From: Phycisphaerae bacterium | Lineage (GTDB): Bacteria; Planctomycetota; Phycisphaerae; JAAYCJ01 | Direction: 5' to 3' | Assembly: GCA_012514125.1 (NCBI GenBank) | Contig: JAAZAW010000057.1 | Coordinates: 1 to 24,972 of the forward strand | Length of the DNA stretch: 24,972 bases | In this document: piece by piece, positions 15,017 to 24,173 of the stretch | How positions within the stretch are numbered: the first letter of the stretch is position 1 | How the letters are laid out: every line of letters begins with the position of its first letter | Translations under genes and position numbers: made by a program | The notes under the pieces: generated by a model | Seen by the model: the letters and a program-made list of their open reading frames with translations, nothing else | Database searches by the model: none | What the model was told of the DNA's origin: nothing

Positions 15017-15058
15017 TGGGGAATATCACCCAATGATGAATTCCAAAAATGGGGAATA
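15017..15058 (-). promoter_or_regulatory. Direct repeats at enhancer position (candidate activator sites)
   Basis: TATTCCCCA occurs twice on the minus strand (15050-15058 and 15017-15025), each followed by a T-rich run. They are 33 bp apart, about three helical turns. They lie about 109-150 bp upstream of the predicted sigma-54 transcription start, the usual range for activator-binding sites. Confidence 0.45.
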
Positions 15059-15062
15059 GTTC

Positions 15063-15968
15063 TCAGAACATAGAATCGGGTTCGTAGCCGCCAAGCAACC
15101 TGGCTGTCAGTTCGGTAAGGGTAACAATATCGAGGAAATTGTGATGGATAATAGTTTTGATCTTGCGGGCATCGCCGTTTTGGACAAAGTCATGATAGGC
15201 CTGTCCAATGGCCGAGCCGGGAATGTCACCTTTTCGTTCCCGTCCGCACAGAATTTTTTCGAGGGTCTGTAATTTACAATTCGGAAGCGACTTTTTCCAG
15301 TGTGACCGGGCACGATGGAGCATATCCACATGGGCCAGCGTCGGCGGGACGATTTGGTGATGAATAGCTGCTCGTTCCTGAATAAAAGGCAAATCGAAGC
15401 GTTTGCCGTTGAAGGTCGTAAGCACATGCGTTTTTCGCAGGCGATCGCACGTCAGGGCGAGAATGGCAGGTTCTTCGGAATAATCGCGAGCGAAGACCTG
15501 CTCGGCGACCAGGTCGTTTTCACCGTCGAAATAGCACCAGCCGATGAGAAAAACGTTCGATCCGCTAAAACCACAGGTTTCGATATCCAGATAGGTGACT
15601 CGGGGTGGTTCGGCGTTCACCAGCGATTGAAGTTCCAGATCGTTCGAATCGATCTCGAGCCGTTGCCCCGCACCCAGAAAAACATTTTTGTAGAGTTTCG
15701 TGACGGCGGCGGATTCAGGCCAAACGGTTCTGAGCTTATTTTGAATACGGAAGCATTTACCTGCCGGCCCATAGACCTCTTCACCGCAAACAATCTCACC
15801 AAATGTCGTTATCGCAGCACTGTCTGCCGGTTCGACTTCCGGTTTGCTCTTCGATGTTTTCTGTACCCAGTCGGCTCCGAATTGGAGGTTTGTTTTACCC
15901 AGTTTCTCAGTCAGTTTCTCAAGTTTTTTCAGTTTATCCGATGAAACCATGTTTTTATATAATTCCAT
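15063..15968 (-). CDS. YprB-like RNase H-fold exonuclease
   Basis: This 301-residue protein carries a DEDD-type 3'-5' exonuclease-like RNase H fold of the YprB group (RNase_H_2). The acidic residues expected at the active site are visible: D128 and E130 in TYLDIETCGFSG, D192 in TFNGKRFDLPFI, and D280 in HHNFLDIVTL; HVDMLHRAR (213-221) is also typical. The first 110 or so residues are a less conserved N-terminal region with a Lys-rich start. The family is annotated as nucleases, but the substrate is uncertain. A second in-frame ATG six codons in is an equally possible start, since neither has a good Shine-Dalgarno. No terminator follows directly; the next one is 530 bp downstream. Confidence 0.85.
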   Translation of the reverse strand: MELYKNMVSSDKLKKLEKLTEKLGKTNLQFGADWVQKTSKSKPEVEPADSAAITTFGEIVCGEEVYGPAGKCFRIQNKLRTVWPESAAVTKLYKNVFLGAGQRLEIDSNDLELQSLVNAEPPRVTYLDIETCGFSGSNVFLIGWCYFDGENDLVAEQVFARDYSEEPAILALTCDRLRKTHVLTTFNGKRFDLPFIQERAAIHHQIVPPTLAHVDMLHRARSHWKKSLPNCKLQTLEKILCGRERKGDIPGSAIGQAYHDFVQNGDARKIKTIIHHNFLDIVTLTELTARLLGGYEPDSMF

Positions 15969-15992
15969 TTATTTCATGCGCGAGGGCTAATG

Positions 15993-16097
15993 TCACGATA
16001 TCCCGATTTTCAAAGCTTTTGCTGCCTGAAATCGTTTATTGGCAATAAAGTCCCGCGCATTCCATAAGTCAGTTCCGTACAAAATCCACCTTGCCAT
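15993..16097 (-). CDS. Possible 34-residue protein upstream of the YprB-like gene
   Basis: A minus-strand frame begins ATG GCA AGG TGG and encodes MARWILYGTDLWNARDFIAN and a basic C-terminus. It stops 25 bp before the YprB-like start. The composition looks protein-like (Trp, Arg and Asp spread evenly), but only a weak GGGA lies in front of the ATG and I recognise no homologue. It could be a leader peptide or chance. Confidence 0.2.
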   Translation of the reverse strand: MARWILYGTDLWNARDFIANKRFQAAKALKIGIS

Positions 16098-16218
16098 GCC
16101 GATTTATCCCGTAAATGAACAATTTTATGCCCATCGTCTCCCGCGGGCAACCCTGGGATTTTAACTCGTTAGGGCATCATAGCGAAGAGTTTTATTCTAA
16201 AAAATATCGAATTCGCTG

Positions 16219-16247
16219 TTGACTCAATTGGGCGTTGAATCTATAAT
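16219..16247 (+). promoter_or_regulatory. Sigma-70 promoter of tRNA-Phe
   Basis: TTGACT (16219-16224), a 17-bp spacer and a perfect TATAAT (16242-16247) precede tRNA-Phe by 13 bp. The predicted start is near 16254. Confidence 0.85.
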
Positions 16248-16260
16248 CGGAATTCCGTTT

Positions 16261-16333
16261 GGGCAGGTAGCTCAGTTGGTAGAGCAAAGGACTGAAAATC
16301 CTTGTGTCGCCGGTTCGATTCCGGCCCTGCCCA
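16261..16333 (+). tRNA. tRNA-Phe (anticodon GAA)
   Basis: A full 73-nt cloverleaf is present. The acceptor GGGCAGG pairs with CCTGCCC, the D arm is GCTC/GAGC, the anticodon stem AAGGA/TCCTT holds the loop CTGAAAA (anticodon GAA), and the T arm GCCGG/CCGGC holds TTCGATT. The discriminator is A16333 and CCA is not encoded. Seven T residues follow at once, a likely termination signal. Confidence 0.97.
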
Positions 16334-16378
16334 TTTTTTTATGCGCCGGGAAATGTCGTCGGATAAAAAATATCAAAA

Positions 16379-17754
<1,376 letters not shown>

Positions 17755-17758
<4 letters not shown>

Positions 17759-18516
17759 GTTTGAGCCTCCGATTCAGCGGGGTCCGCGTCCGGCGAAGCA
17801 GCGTTTTGCATCGCCAGGGGCAGCAATATGACAAAGCACGTACCCTTGCCCGGTTCGGAATGAACCTCGATCCGACCGTGATGTTCTTCGACGATTCGCC
17901 GCGTCATGGCCAGTCCCAGCCCCGTTCCTCCTTTTTTGGAAGAGAAATAAGCATCGAAAATTTTTTTCTGGATTTCTGCCGGCATACCGATACCGGTATC
18001 GGTGATTTCCACTCTCGCCCATTCACCATTGCGAACCGTTCGCACCATCAGGTCGCCGCCCTGGGGCATGGCTTGCTGCGCGTTGATAAACAGATTCAAC
18101 ATGGCTTGTTTGACCAGATCACGATCGATGGAGCATATCAAGGGTTCGGAGGTATATTGTTTGAAAACCCGTACCTGATTCGCAACGGCCTGAGGCTCAT
18201 AAAAATCGATCAATTGATCGATTTGCTGATTGAGGTCCCCGCATTGAAGATTCAGTTGGTGATGGCCGACAAATTGGATGAAATCGTCGAGAATATCCCG
18301 CAGACGATTGACTTCGTCCTGCATTCTGCCGATTCGCAAGACGCTCCGGCGAATACGGTCGTCTTCCGGATCGCCGAGTTCCCGGACATCCTCGGAAAGC
18401 AGTTGGAGATTGACCTTGAGCGTCGAGAGCGGGTTACGGATTTCATGCGCAAGACCGCCGGTAAGTTGGCTCAGGTCCTCAATCGAACTATTCGAATTTT
18501 TCCGGTCGTTATCCAT
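17755..18516 (-). CDS. Sensor-less cytoplasmic histidine kinase, partner of the NtrC-type regulator
   Basis: From the ATG at 18516 this is a 253-residue soluble kinase. HisKA has H24 in GGLAHEIRNPLSTLKVN. The HATPase shows the N-box with N141 and N145 (NLFINAQQAM), DTGIGM (173-178) and GGTGLGLA (196-203). There is no membrane segment and no PAS, GAF or other sensor domain before the HisKA. The frame stays open for 117 more codons upstream, but that stretch is not kinase-like and runs into the oppositely oriented mannosidase gene, so I reject it. The Shine-Dalgarno at 18516 is poor, which leaves the exact start uncertain. It is translationally coupled to the regulator. Confidence 0.9.
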
Positions 18517-18601
18517 GGAAAGATAGTTTATGCAACCTTGGCGTCGAAGGCAAGGAAAGAAATGAAGCCGGGTATCCACAGGGAAGTGTTTTGGAAAATT
18601 G

Positions 18602-18630
18602 TTGAAATGACAAGATTTACGAACGATAAT
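18602..18630 (+). promoter_or_regulatory. Sigma-70 promoter upstream of the mannosidase gene
   Basis: TTGAAA (18602-18607), a 17-bp spacer and GATAAT (18625-18630) give a predicted start near 18637, about 100 bp before the gene. The same AT-rich stretch probably also serves the divergent kinase gene. Confidence 0.45.
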
Positions 18631-18737
18631 AATATTTTCATTTTTGAAAGATAACCGTGTTGAAGTAACGGGCACATAGCAACGTTGCGGAACTTCACGA
18701 CGGAATTTTGATGGTTGGATTAGAAAGGAATGGGTTG

Positions 18738-21700
18738 ATGTCCTCCGAAGGAATGAAGAAACTTGAGCAGCTGACTCTAAAAAAAATCCAGCAAAAGGTG
18801 GATGTTTTAGGGCAATATGTAGGGTCGGAAAAAGTAAGGGTAACGGATGTCGCGGCTTGTGAGACAATGGAGCATCTGACCTTCGATCAGGCGAAGAGAC
18901 TTTCGTATAAGCCGGTGAAGGAAGGTTTCCGCTGGGGCAAGCCCTGGTCCACCGCGTGGTTTCGACTGCGATTTACGATTCCCGCATCGTTCAAGGGACA
19001 GAAGGTGGCGTTATGGTTCGTGCCCAACGGCGAGTGTATCCTCTTCCGCGACGGCCTGCCGACCCAGGGCATTGACGTGAACCACAAAGATTATCTCCTG
19101 ACCCCCTGTGCCCGGGGTGGTGAAAAATTTGAGCTTTATGTCGAAGCCGGTGCCAGCGACGCCTTCGGAAACTTCCAGATGCGAACGATGGAAGCTCCTT
19201 ATATCGCGATTATTCTGCCGGAGGTCTGGAAGGCGTGGTATGATCTGAAATGTCTGGTGGAAATGGTTGTGCCGGGGTCGCACTGGACGGGCGTTCCCGA
19301 ACCGGCTCTCGACGAGGAATCCACTCGTCGGGCGAAGATCATTTTCGGCCTTAACAAAGCCGTCGATCTTTTCAATGGTCAAGATACTTCGCGAGAAGCT
19401 CTGATCGATGTCGCTAAAAAAATCAGCAAGACATTAAAACCGTTGTATGCTTCGCCCGCGGAGGCTTCGGCACAGACCTTTGCCTGCATGGGACATGCTC
19501 ATATTGACGTTGCGTGGCTTTGGCCGCTGGCTGAGACGATCCGCAAATGCGGTCGAACCTTTTCTACCGCCCTTGAGTTGATGGACCATTATCCTGAATA
19601 TCTCTTCTGTCAGTCGCAGCCTCACCTGTATGAGCTTACGAAAAATACATATCCTTCGCTCTATAAACGCATCAAGGAAAAAGTCAAAAAAGGCCAGTGG
19701 ATTCCCACCGGCTGCGCGTGGGTCGAAATGGACTGCAATTTGGCCGGTGCGGAGAGTCTTGTTCGCCAGTTTCTTTTTGGCACACGATTTTTCAAAGATG
19801 AATTTAACTATACACCGCAATGCCTGTGGCTGCCGGATGTCTTCGGTTATTCCGGTGCCCTGCCGCAAATCCTCAAGCGAAGCGGGATGGATTATTTCCT
19901 GACGCAGAAAATTTCCTGGAGCCAGTTCACCGTCTTTCCGCATCATACGTTCATGTGGGAAGGTATCGACGGTTCGCAGGTGCTTTCGCACTTTTTGCCG
20001 ACGAACGATTACAACGCCAAACTCCGCGGAAGCGAAGTCATCACCGCAGCCCGCCGTTATAAACAAAAAGACCGTTCGCCCATTCAGGCAACGCTTTACG
20101 GCTGGGGCGACGGCGGCGGCGGACCGACGAAGGAAATGCTCGAACACCTGAGCCGATACAAAAATCTTGAAGGTGTGCCGAAACTGGTGCCGATGTCGCC
20201 GGAGAAGTTCTTCAAAAAAATCCAAACCGAATCAGTCGATCTGCCCAAATGGGTCGGCGAACTTTATCTGGAGTTCCATCGCGGTACGTTTACGACCATG
20301 GCGGCCAACAAGAAGTTCAATCGTCAAAGCGAACTGCTGCTGCGGGACACCGAAGCGCTTTCGGCGATTTCAACTCTCTTCGGAGGTTCGTATGCTCAAA
20401 AAGAACTCAACGCCGCATGGAAGACCGTACTGCTGAACCAATTCCACGATATCATTCCAGGCAGTTCGATTGAAAAAGTTTATATCGACTCGCAGAAGGA
20501 TTACCTCGGCGTACTCAAGAGTGTTGGCGAAGTCAAAGATAAAACGCTGGCTTCCCTGGCCAAACGCATCAGTGTTACAGGAGAAGGTCCGGCGGTCCTG
20601 GCGTTTAATTCACTGGGGTGGAATCGTTCGGATACGATCACCGCGGAGGTCAAAGGACTTCGCAAAGGTTCCCTGCTTTCAGCCATCGATGCCGAAGGTA
20701 AAAAAATCCCCGCACAGGTCGGCTTTGACGGCAAGGTGCGATTTAACGGGCAACTACCGTCGATGGGATATAACGTTTTTCATCTTGAATCCGCCCAGGC
20801 CGGCGCCGAGACAATCAAAGCCACTGAAAAAGTACTGGAAAACAATCTCATTCGCGTGAAGTTCGACGCCCAAGGCTGTATTTCAAGCGTCTTTGACAAA
20901 CAGGCAGGCCGCGAAGTCATCGAGCCGGGTCGCCAGGCCAATCAGTTCGGTCTCTACGAAGACCGCACTCCGAATTGCGGTGAAGCGTGGGATGTCGAAA
21001 TCTTCCATCTGGATAACCCTGTCGCGATCAACGGCACACTCGAATCGATCAGGGTGATTGAAACGGGACCGGTACGGTCTGTTTTGCAAATCAAACGAAA
21101 AATCAGCCAATCGACGATTATCCAGAATGTCATTCTGTCTGCCGGGTCCAAACGGATCGATTTTGAAACCACCGTCGAATGGGGCAATGAATCGCAGGTC
21201 TTCCTCAAGGTCGCCTTCCCCGTCGCTATTCGCAGCGAGACGGCGCGTTACGATATCCAGTTCGGCAGCCTCGAACGGCCGGTTCGCTGGAACACACCGC
21301 GGGACTTTGCTCAGTTCGAAGTCGCCGCCCACAAGTGGGCCGATCTTTCCGAAGGCGATTACGGCACAGCAGTGCTTAACGACTGCAAGTATGGCTACGG
21401 CATTCGCGACAATGTGATCCGCCTGAGTCTGCTGCGGGCAACCAAAGCCCCGAATCCGGTCGCCGATATCAATACGACCCATACCTTTACATACGCTTTC
21501 CTGCCGCACACGGGTGATTTCCGAAACGGCGTGGTTCGTGAAGGCTACGCACTGAATATTCCGCCGGCGGCCATGGCCGCCGCTGCCAACAAGGGCGCGC
21601 TCGCTTCGACCGGATCATGGCTGAATGTCTCGGGCGAAAATATTGTCCTGGAAACCCTCAAAAAAGCCGAAGACGACTCCTCGATGATCGTTCGTCTGTA

Positions 21701-21872
21701 TGAAGCTCACGGCTCGCGGGGCGTTCGGACAATTTCAACAACGCTTCCGGTGAAGAAGGTCATCGAGACGAACCTGATGGAAAAGGAAGAACAACGGCTG
21801 AAAGTCAAAAACGGTTCGGTGAAACTGAACTTCACCCCGTTCCAGATTCGCACACTGAAATTTGTCTTTTAA
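18738..21872 (+). CDS. GH38 alpha-mannosidase
   Basis: This 1044-residue glycoside hydrolase of family 38 should remove alpha-linked mannose from oligosaccharides. An N-terminal beta-rich region (about 1-240) precedes the catalytic domain. The zinc ligands of the family are visible: H255 and D257 in GHAHIDVAW, D367 in WLPDVFGYSGALPQI (also the catalytic nucleophile), and H570 in NQFHDIIPG. GELYLEFHRGTFTT near 508-521 is also a GH38 hallmark. The C-terminal half is the beta-sandwich region. No signal peptide is seen, so a cytoplasmic location is likely. I chose the ATG at 18738 because AAAGGA lies 8 nt upstream; in-frame starts at 18708 (TTG) and 18711 also exist. Confidence 0.93.
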   Translation: MSSEGMKKLEQLTLKKIQQKVDVLGQYVGSEKVRVTDVAACETMEHLTFDQAKRLSYKPVKEGFRWGKPWSTAWFRLRFTIPASFKGQKVALWFVPNGECILFRDGLPTQGIDVNHKDYLLTPCARGGEKFELYVEAGASDAFGNFQMRTMEAPYIAIILPEVWKAWYDLKCLVEMVVPGSHWTGVPEPALDEESTRRAKIIFGLNKAVDLFNGQDTSREALIDVAKKISKTLKPLYASPAEASAQTFACMGHAHIDVAWLWPLAETIRKCGRTFSTALELMDHYPEYLFCQSQPHLYELTKNTYPSLYKRIKEKVKKGQWIPTGCAWVEMDCNLAGAESLVRQFLFGTRFFKDEFNYTPQCLWLPDVFGYSGALPQILKRSGMDYFLTQKISWSQFTVFPHHTFMWEGIDGSQVLSHFLPTNDYNAKLRGSEVITAARRYKQKDRSPIQATLYGWGDGGGGPTKEMLEHLSRYKNLEGVPKLVPMSPEKFFKKIQTESVDLPKWVGELYLEFHRGTFTTMAANKKFNRQSELLLRDTEALSAISTLFGGSYAQKELNAAWKTVLLNQFHDIIPGSSIEKVYIDSQKDYLGVLKSVGEVKDKTLASLAKRISVTGEGPAVLAFNSLGWNRSDTITAEVKGLRKGSLLSAIDAEGKKIPAQVGFDGKVRFNGQLPSMGYNVFHLESAQAGAETIKATEKVLENNLIRVKFDAQGCISSVFDKQAGREVIEPGRQANQFGLYEDRTPNCGEAWDVEIFHLDNPVAINGTLESIRVIETGPVRSVLQIKRKISQSTIIQNVILSAGSKRIDFETTVEWGNESQVFLKVAFPVAIRSETARYDIQFGSLERPVRWNTPRDFAQFEVAAHKWADLSEGDYGTAVLNDCKYGYGIRDNVIRLSLLRATKAPNPVADINTTHTFTYAFLPHTGDFRNGVVREGYALNIPPAAMAAAANKGALASTGSWLNVSGENIVLETLKKAEDDSSMIVRLYEAHGSRGVRTISTTLPVKKVIETNLMEKEEQRLKVKNGSVKLNFTPFQIRTLKFVF

Positions 21873-22159
21873 GCTGAATCCCTTTGCAGGATACTCTGGT
21901 TTTTCAATAAGCTATGGTCGTTCCAATAGCCGGGGATTCCTCGGACCGGATATTGTCGATCGGCTTTCCATGCGGACCCATTATCCTTGATCCATAGCGG
22001 TCATTTTTTTGTTGAAAATGGTCGATTAAAGGACAAACTTCTCCTTCTCGAGCGGTGTTGCAAAATGCAAGATAGCCATGAAATGAATGCCGGCCAATTC
22101 GTTATCAGATAGCCTATAAACATATTATAAGCTATTTTAACAGATATTTTCATTTTGTG

Positions 22160-22198
22160 TTATTCCACAATGCCGATATAATCAAAGTTATGGAATAA
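22160..22198. promoter_or_regulatory. Inverted repeat flanking a -10-like box
   Basis: TTATTCCA (22160-22167) and TGGAATAA (22191-22198) are perfect inverted copies on either side of a TATAAT (22177-22182). The -35 region (TTTGTG, 17 bp upstream) is weak. The layout would suit an operator over a promoter. Confidence 0.35.
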
Positions 22199-22210
22199 GG
22201 GGGGCAGGAC

Positions 22211-22426
22211 ATGGAGGCCCGAGAAGATCGATGGGGTAGCAGGACTGAAAATTGCCACTCGCCGTTGGTTGTTTGTATTCATCAGACATTTAAACGTCAG
22301 TTCAAGACGTTCTCTCACCATATTGACTCAGATTCTTTGATTTGCGAAAAAAGCGAGCACCCCGGAGTTCTGAGTCGCTACCGGACCGTCGCCCCCTTCC
22401 AGGAATTAATGACAAACGCCCCATGA
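22211..22426 (+). CDS. Doubtful 71-residue frame downstream of the inverted-repeat promoter
   Basis: The frame starts ATG GAG GCC and is preceded by a G-rich stretch with AGGA close to the ATG. The product (MEAREDRWGSRTENCHSPLV onward) has no hydrophobic segment, no motif I recognise and an even mix of Cys, His and Arg. It is listed because the candidate promoter at 22177-22182 would transcribe it. It may well be chance. Confidence 0.2.
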   Translation: MEAREDRWGSRTENCHSPLVVCIHQTFKRQFKTFSHHIDSDSLICEKSEHPGVLSRYRTVAPFQELMTNAP

Positions 22427-22592
22427 TCACACGAAGCAGTAATCGCAGACACGTTTTTAACGGAAAATGTCATTCGCGTATCAGGGCGTGAATGAGCCAT
22501 ACAGGCACAACAACCGCCTGGGTCAGCCCTCGGCCTATCGCTTTGACGATGGGCCGGGGGTTATTTTAAATTCGATCCATAATGCAATAAAT

Positions 22593-22621
22593 TTTCATTT
22601 TCACCGTTTAATCTTTATAAT
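22593..22621 (+). promoter_or_regulatory. Sigma-70 promoter of the pseudopilin-like gene
   Basis: TTTCAT (22593-22598), a 17-bp spacer and a perfect TATAAT (22616-22621) lie 33 bp before the ATG at 22655. Confidence 0.55.
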
Positions 22622-22654
22622 GGACCATTACACGACTTTCTCAAGGAAGAATCT

Positions 22655-23236
22655 ATGACAGACATGCGAGATAACCGAGGCTTTACACTCATCGAGTTGC
22701 TGGTGGTCGTGGCGATTATCGGCATTTTAACCGGCATTTTACTTCCCGCCCTGACACGGGCACGCCAGGCGGCGACCAAGGCGGCGTGCTCAGCCAACCT
22801 GCGACAGATCGGCATGGGGATTCAGATGTACCGGCAGAACAGCGCCGACAAATTTCCAACCGCCCGATACATGCCCCGGCCATTTTCCAGTTCATCCATC
22901 GACCCTCCTCTCCCGGCGCTGATTCTTGGCGGTATGGCGACGGAGCAGAAAGTTTTTCAATGTCCCGGGGATAAGAATTATGTCTTTTCATTGGTCGATT
23001 CCCAAACGGGACTGATTTGCGGATCGAGCTATTATTATAATCTCATGCTCGGCGGCATACAGATCGACTCCATACCGTGGGTGAGACGAGCGGAACTCAG
23101 TGAGACGGAAATCACTGTTTGCCATGATTGCGATGGTGGGTCTTATACTCTGACGGACGGTTCAACAGTAGATGTTCCGTGGTTTCATCTTAAACGCAAT
23201 CTGCTTTTTGCCGATGGGCACGTGGGGAATTTTTAA
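22655..23236 (+). CDS. Pseudopilin-like protein with type IV prepilin N-terminus
   Basis: This 193-residue protein begins with a type III/IV prepilin signal: a short basic leader, cleavage expected after G9, then FTLIELLVVVAIIGILTGIL, with E14 at position +5 of the mature protein. A long hydrophobic helix follows. The globular part resembles the pseudopilin group abundant in Planctomycetes and Verrucomicrobia. It ends in FHLKRNLLFADGHVGNF, close to their H-X9-DG motif but with one residue fewer between H and DG. It would be exported and inserted through a prepilin peptidase. Four cysteines lie in the globular part. AAGGAAG precedes the ATG. The next gene starts 24 bp later and is probably co-transcribed. 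Confidence 0.9.
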   Translation: MTDMRDNRGFTLIELLVVVAIIGILTGILLPALTRARQAATKAACSANLRQIGMGIQMYRQNSADKFPTARYMPRPFSSSSIDPPLPALILGGMATEQKVFQCPGDKNYVFSLVDSQTGLICGSSYYYNLMLGGIQIDSIPWVRRAELSETEITVCHDCDGGSYTLTDGSTVDVPWFHLKRNLLFADGHVGNF

Positions 23237-23260
23237 TATACCAACAAAAAGGAATATCCT

Positions 23261-23965
23261 ATGAAACTGACTCTTGATAGCCAAAGGAAAAAGATCCTTC
23301 TGACGACCCTGCTTGTGCTCGCCAGTGCCGGTATTCTTTCGGGCGGTATTTATTATACCTGGCTTATCACGCCACCGGGGGCGCCCAAAACAGCGGAGGA
23401 AGGTCTTAAAACAATCAGTTCCGCACGTTTTGAACGAATGCCGGAGTATCGAAAAACCGAATATCTCGAACAAACGCAAAACCTGCTTCAAGCGATTCCG
23501 GAAGAACAGCGTCATGAGATGATCCGGCAAACCATGCGTGATCCGGACATGCGGGGAAGTCTCCGCGCCGTTCACGAAAACACGATGAATCAGCAAATGG
23601 TCAAATTTGCCAACGCCTCGCCTCAGGAAAAAACCCAAATGCTCGATGAAATCATCGATGACATGCAATCGGGCAAAGGCTTTGGCCGGATGGGTCCCCC
23701 CGGCGGTCCCGGCGGGCCGCGCGGGGAACGTGGCGCTCAGGCCCAGGCAGGTCAGGGCGGACAAGCCCGGCAAGACGGCAACAGGCCTCGTGGGGGTCGG
23801 GGCAATTTTCGTCAGCACATGCAGCGAAGAATCCAGGAAGGAAATCCCCAGCGAATGGCGATGCGAATGGAATTCATGCGGGCGATTCGGCAGCGAATGG
23901 AACAACGGGGAATTCAACCTCCGCAGAGGCCTGGCGGTCGAGGCGGTCCGGGTGGCCGACGATAA
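23261..23965 (+). CDS. Membrane-anchored Gly/Arg/Gln-rich protein of unknown function
   Basis: This 234-residue protein has a short basic N-terminus and a hydrophobic segment at about 12-36, a membrane anchor or uncleaved signal. A charged helical region follows at about 42-135 (EEGLKTISSARFERMPEYRK and EEQRHEMIRQTMRDPDMRG). From about 144 it becomes low-complexity, rich in Gly, Arg, Gln and Pro, with repeated GGPGG, RGG and QRMxxR patterns. I recognise no catalytic motif. An AAGGA Shine-Dalgarno is present. It follows the pseudopilin gene by 24 bp, so the two likely form an operon that ends at the terminator at 24004-24033. A role in the pseudopilin-dependent envelope machinery is only a guess from context. 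Confidence 0.7.
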   Translation: MKLTLDSQRKKILLTTLLVLASAGILSGGIYYTWLITPPGAPKTAEEGLKTISSARFERMPEYRKTEYLEQTQNLLQAIPEEQRHEMIRQTMRDPDMRGSLRAVHENTMNQQMVKFANASPQEKTQMLDEIIDDMQSGKGFGRMGPPGGPGGPRGERGAQAQAGQGGQARQDGNRPRGGRGNFRQHMQRRIQEGNPQRMAMRMEFMRAIRQRMEQRGIQPPQRPGGRGGPGGRR

Positions 23966-24003
23966 AAATGATCCCAAACAACGAGTACGATGATCAATAT
24001 TGA

Positions 24004-24033
24004 GAGGCGGGTTTTGAAACCTGCCTCTTTTTT
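24004..24033 (+). terminator. Intrinsic terminator of the pseudopilin operon
   Basis: GAGGCGGGTTT (24004-24014) pairs with AAACCTGCCTC (24017-24027), with one G-U pair. Six T residues follow at 24028-24033. Confidence 0.9.
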
Positions 24034-24076
24034 GAGGTGCGGGGGTAGATATTTCTTGCTAGAGGGTGTAAAGGCT

Positions 24077-24105
24077 TTGACTTGCTGATTTCCAGCGGGT
24101 ATATT
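24077..24105 (+). promoter_or_regulatory. Sigma-70 promoter of ppdK
   Basis: TTGACT (24077-24082), a 17-bp spacer and TATATT (24100-24105) lie about 70 bp before the ppdK start. This is a strong match with ideal spacing. Confidence 0.75.
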
Positions 24106-24173
24106 CTGAGTTTCGATATTAAACTTGACGGTCTGTTTTTTATTTATACGCCTTTTGCAATTGGAGGTTACTC

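Larger units (their letters stand above)
14215..15062. other. 848-bp intergenic region holding a probable sigma-54 transcription unit
   Basis: No long coding frame is present. The right two thirds on the minus strand hold, in transcription order, two direct repeats, an inverted repeat, a sigma-54 promoter, a hairpin-rich stretch and a perfect terminator; each is listed separately. The left part (14215-14490) is AT-rich leader sequence of the hybrid kinase, without a promoter I would defend. Confidence 0.7.
15969..16260. other. Gap between the YprB-like gene and tRNA-Phe
   Basis: This 292-bp divergent gap contains the tRNA-Phe promoter (16219-16247), a small GC-rich hairpin region around 16131-16156, and a 34-codon minus-strand frame at 15993-16097 that I list separately with low confidence. 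Confidence 0.5.
21873..22654. other. 782-bp stretch with few signals
   Basis: No recognisable gene is present. The notable parts are a TATAAT at 22177-22182 flanked by an inverted repeat (22160-22198), a 71-codon plus-strand frame just downstream of it (22211-22426), and the promoter of the pseudopilin gene (22593-22621). There is no clear terminator after the mannosidase gene. Confidence 0.5.

Noticed and set aside
18661..18700. GGGCAC...TTGCGG before the mannosidase gene as a sigma-54 promoter
   Set aside because: The GG and GC elements are 15 nt apart instead of 10, so it cannot be a -24/-12 promoter.
18517..18867. 117-codon N-terminal extension of the sensor-less histidine kinase
   Set aside because: The extension runs through the divergent promoter region and into the mannosidase 5' end, and it shows no sensor fold.
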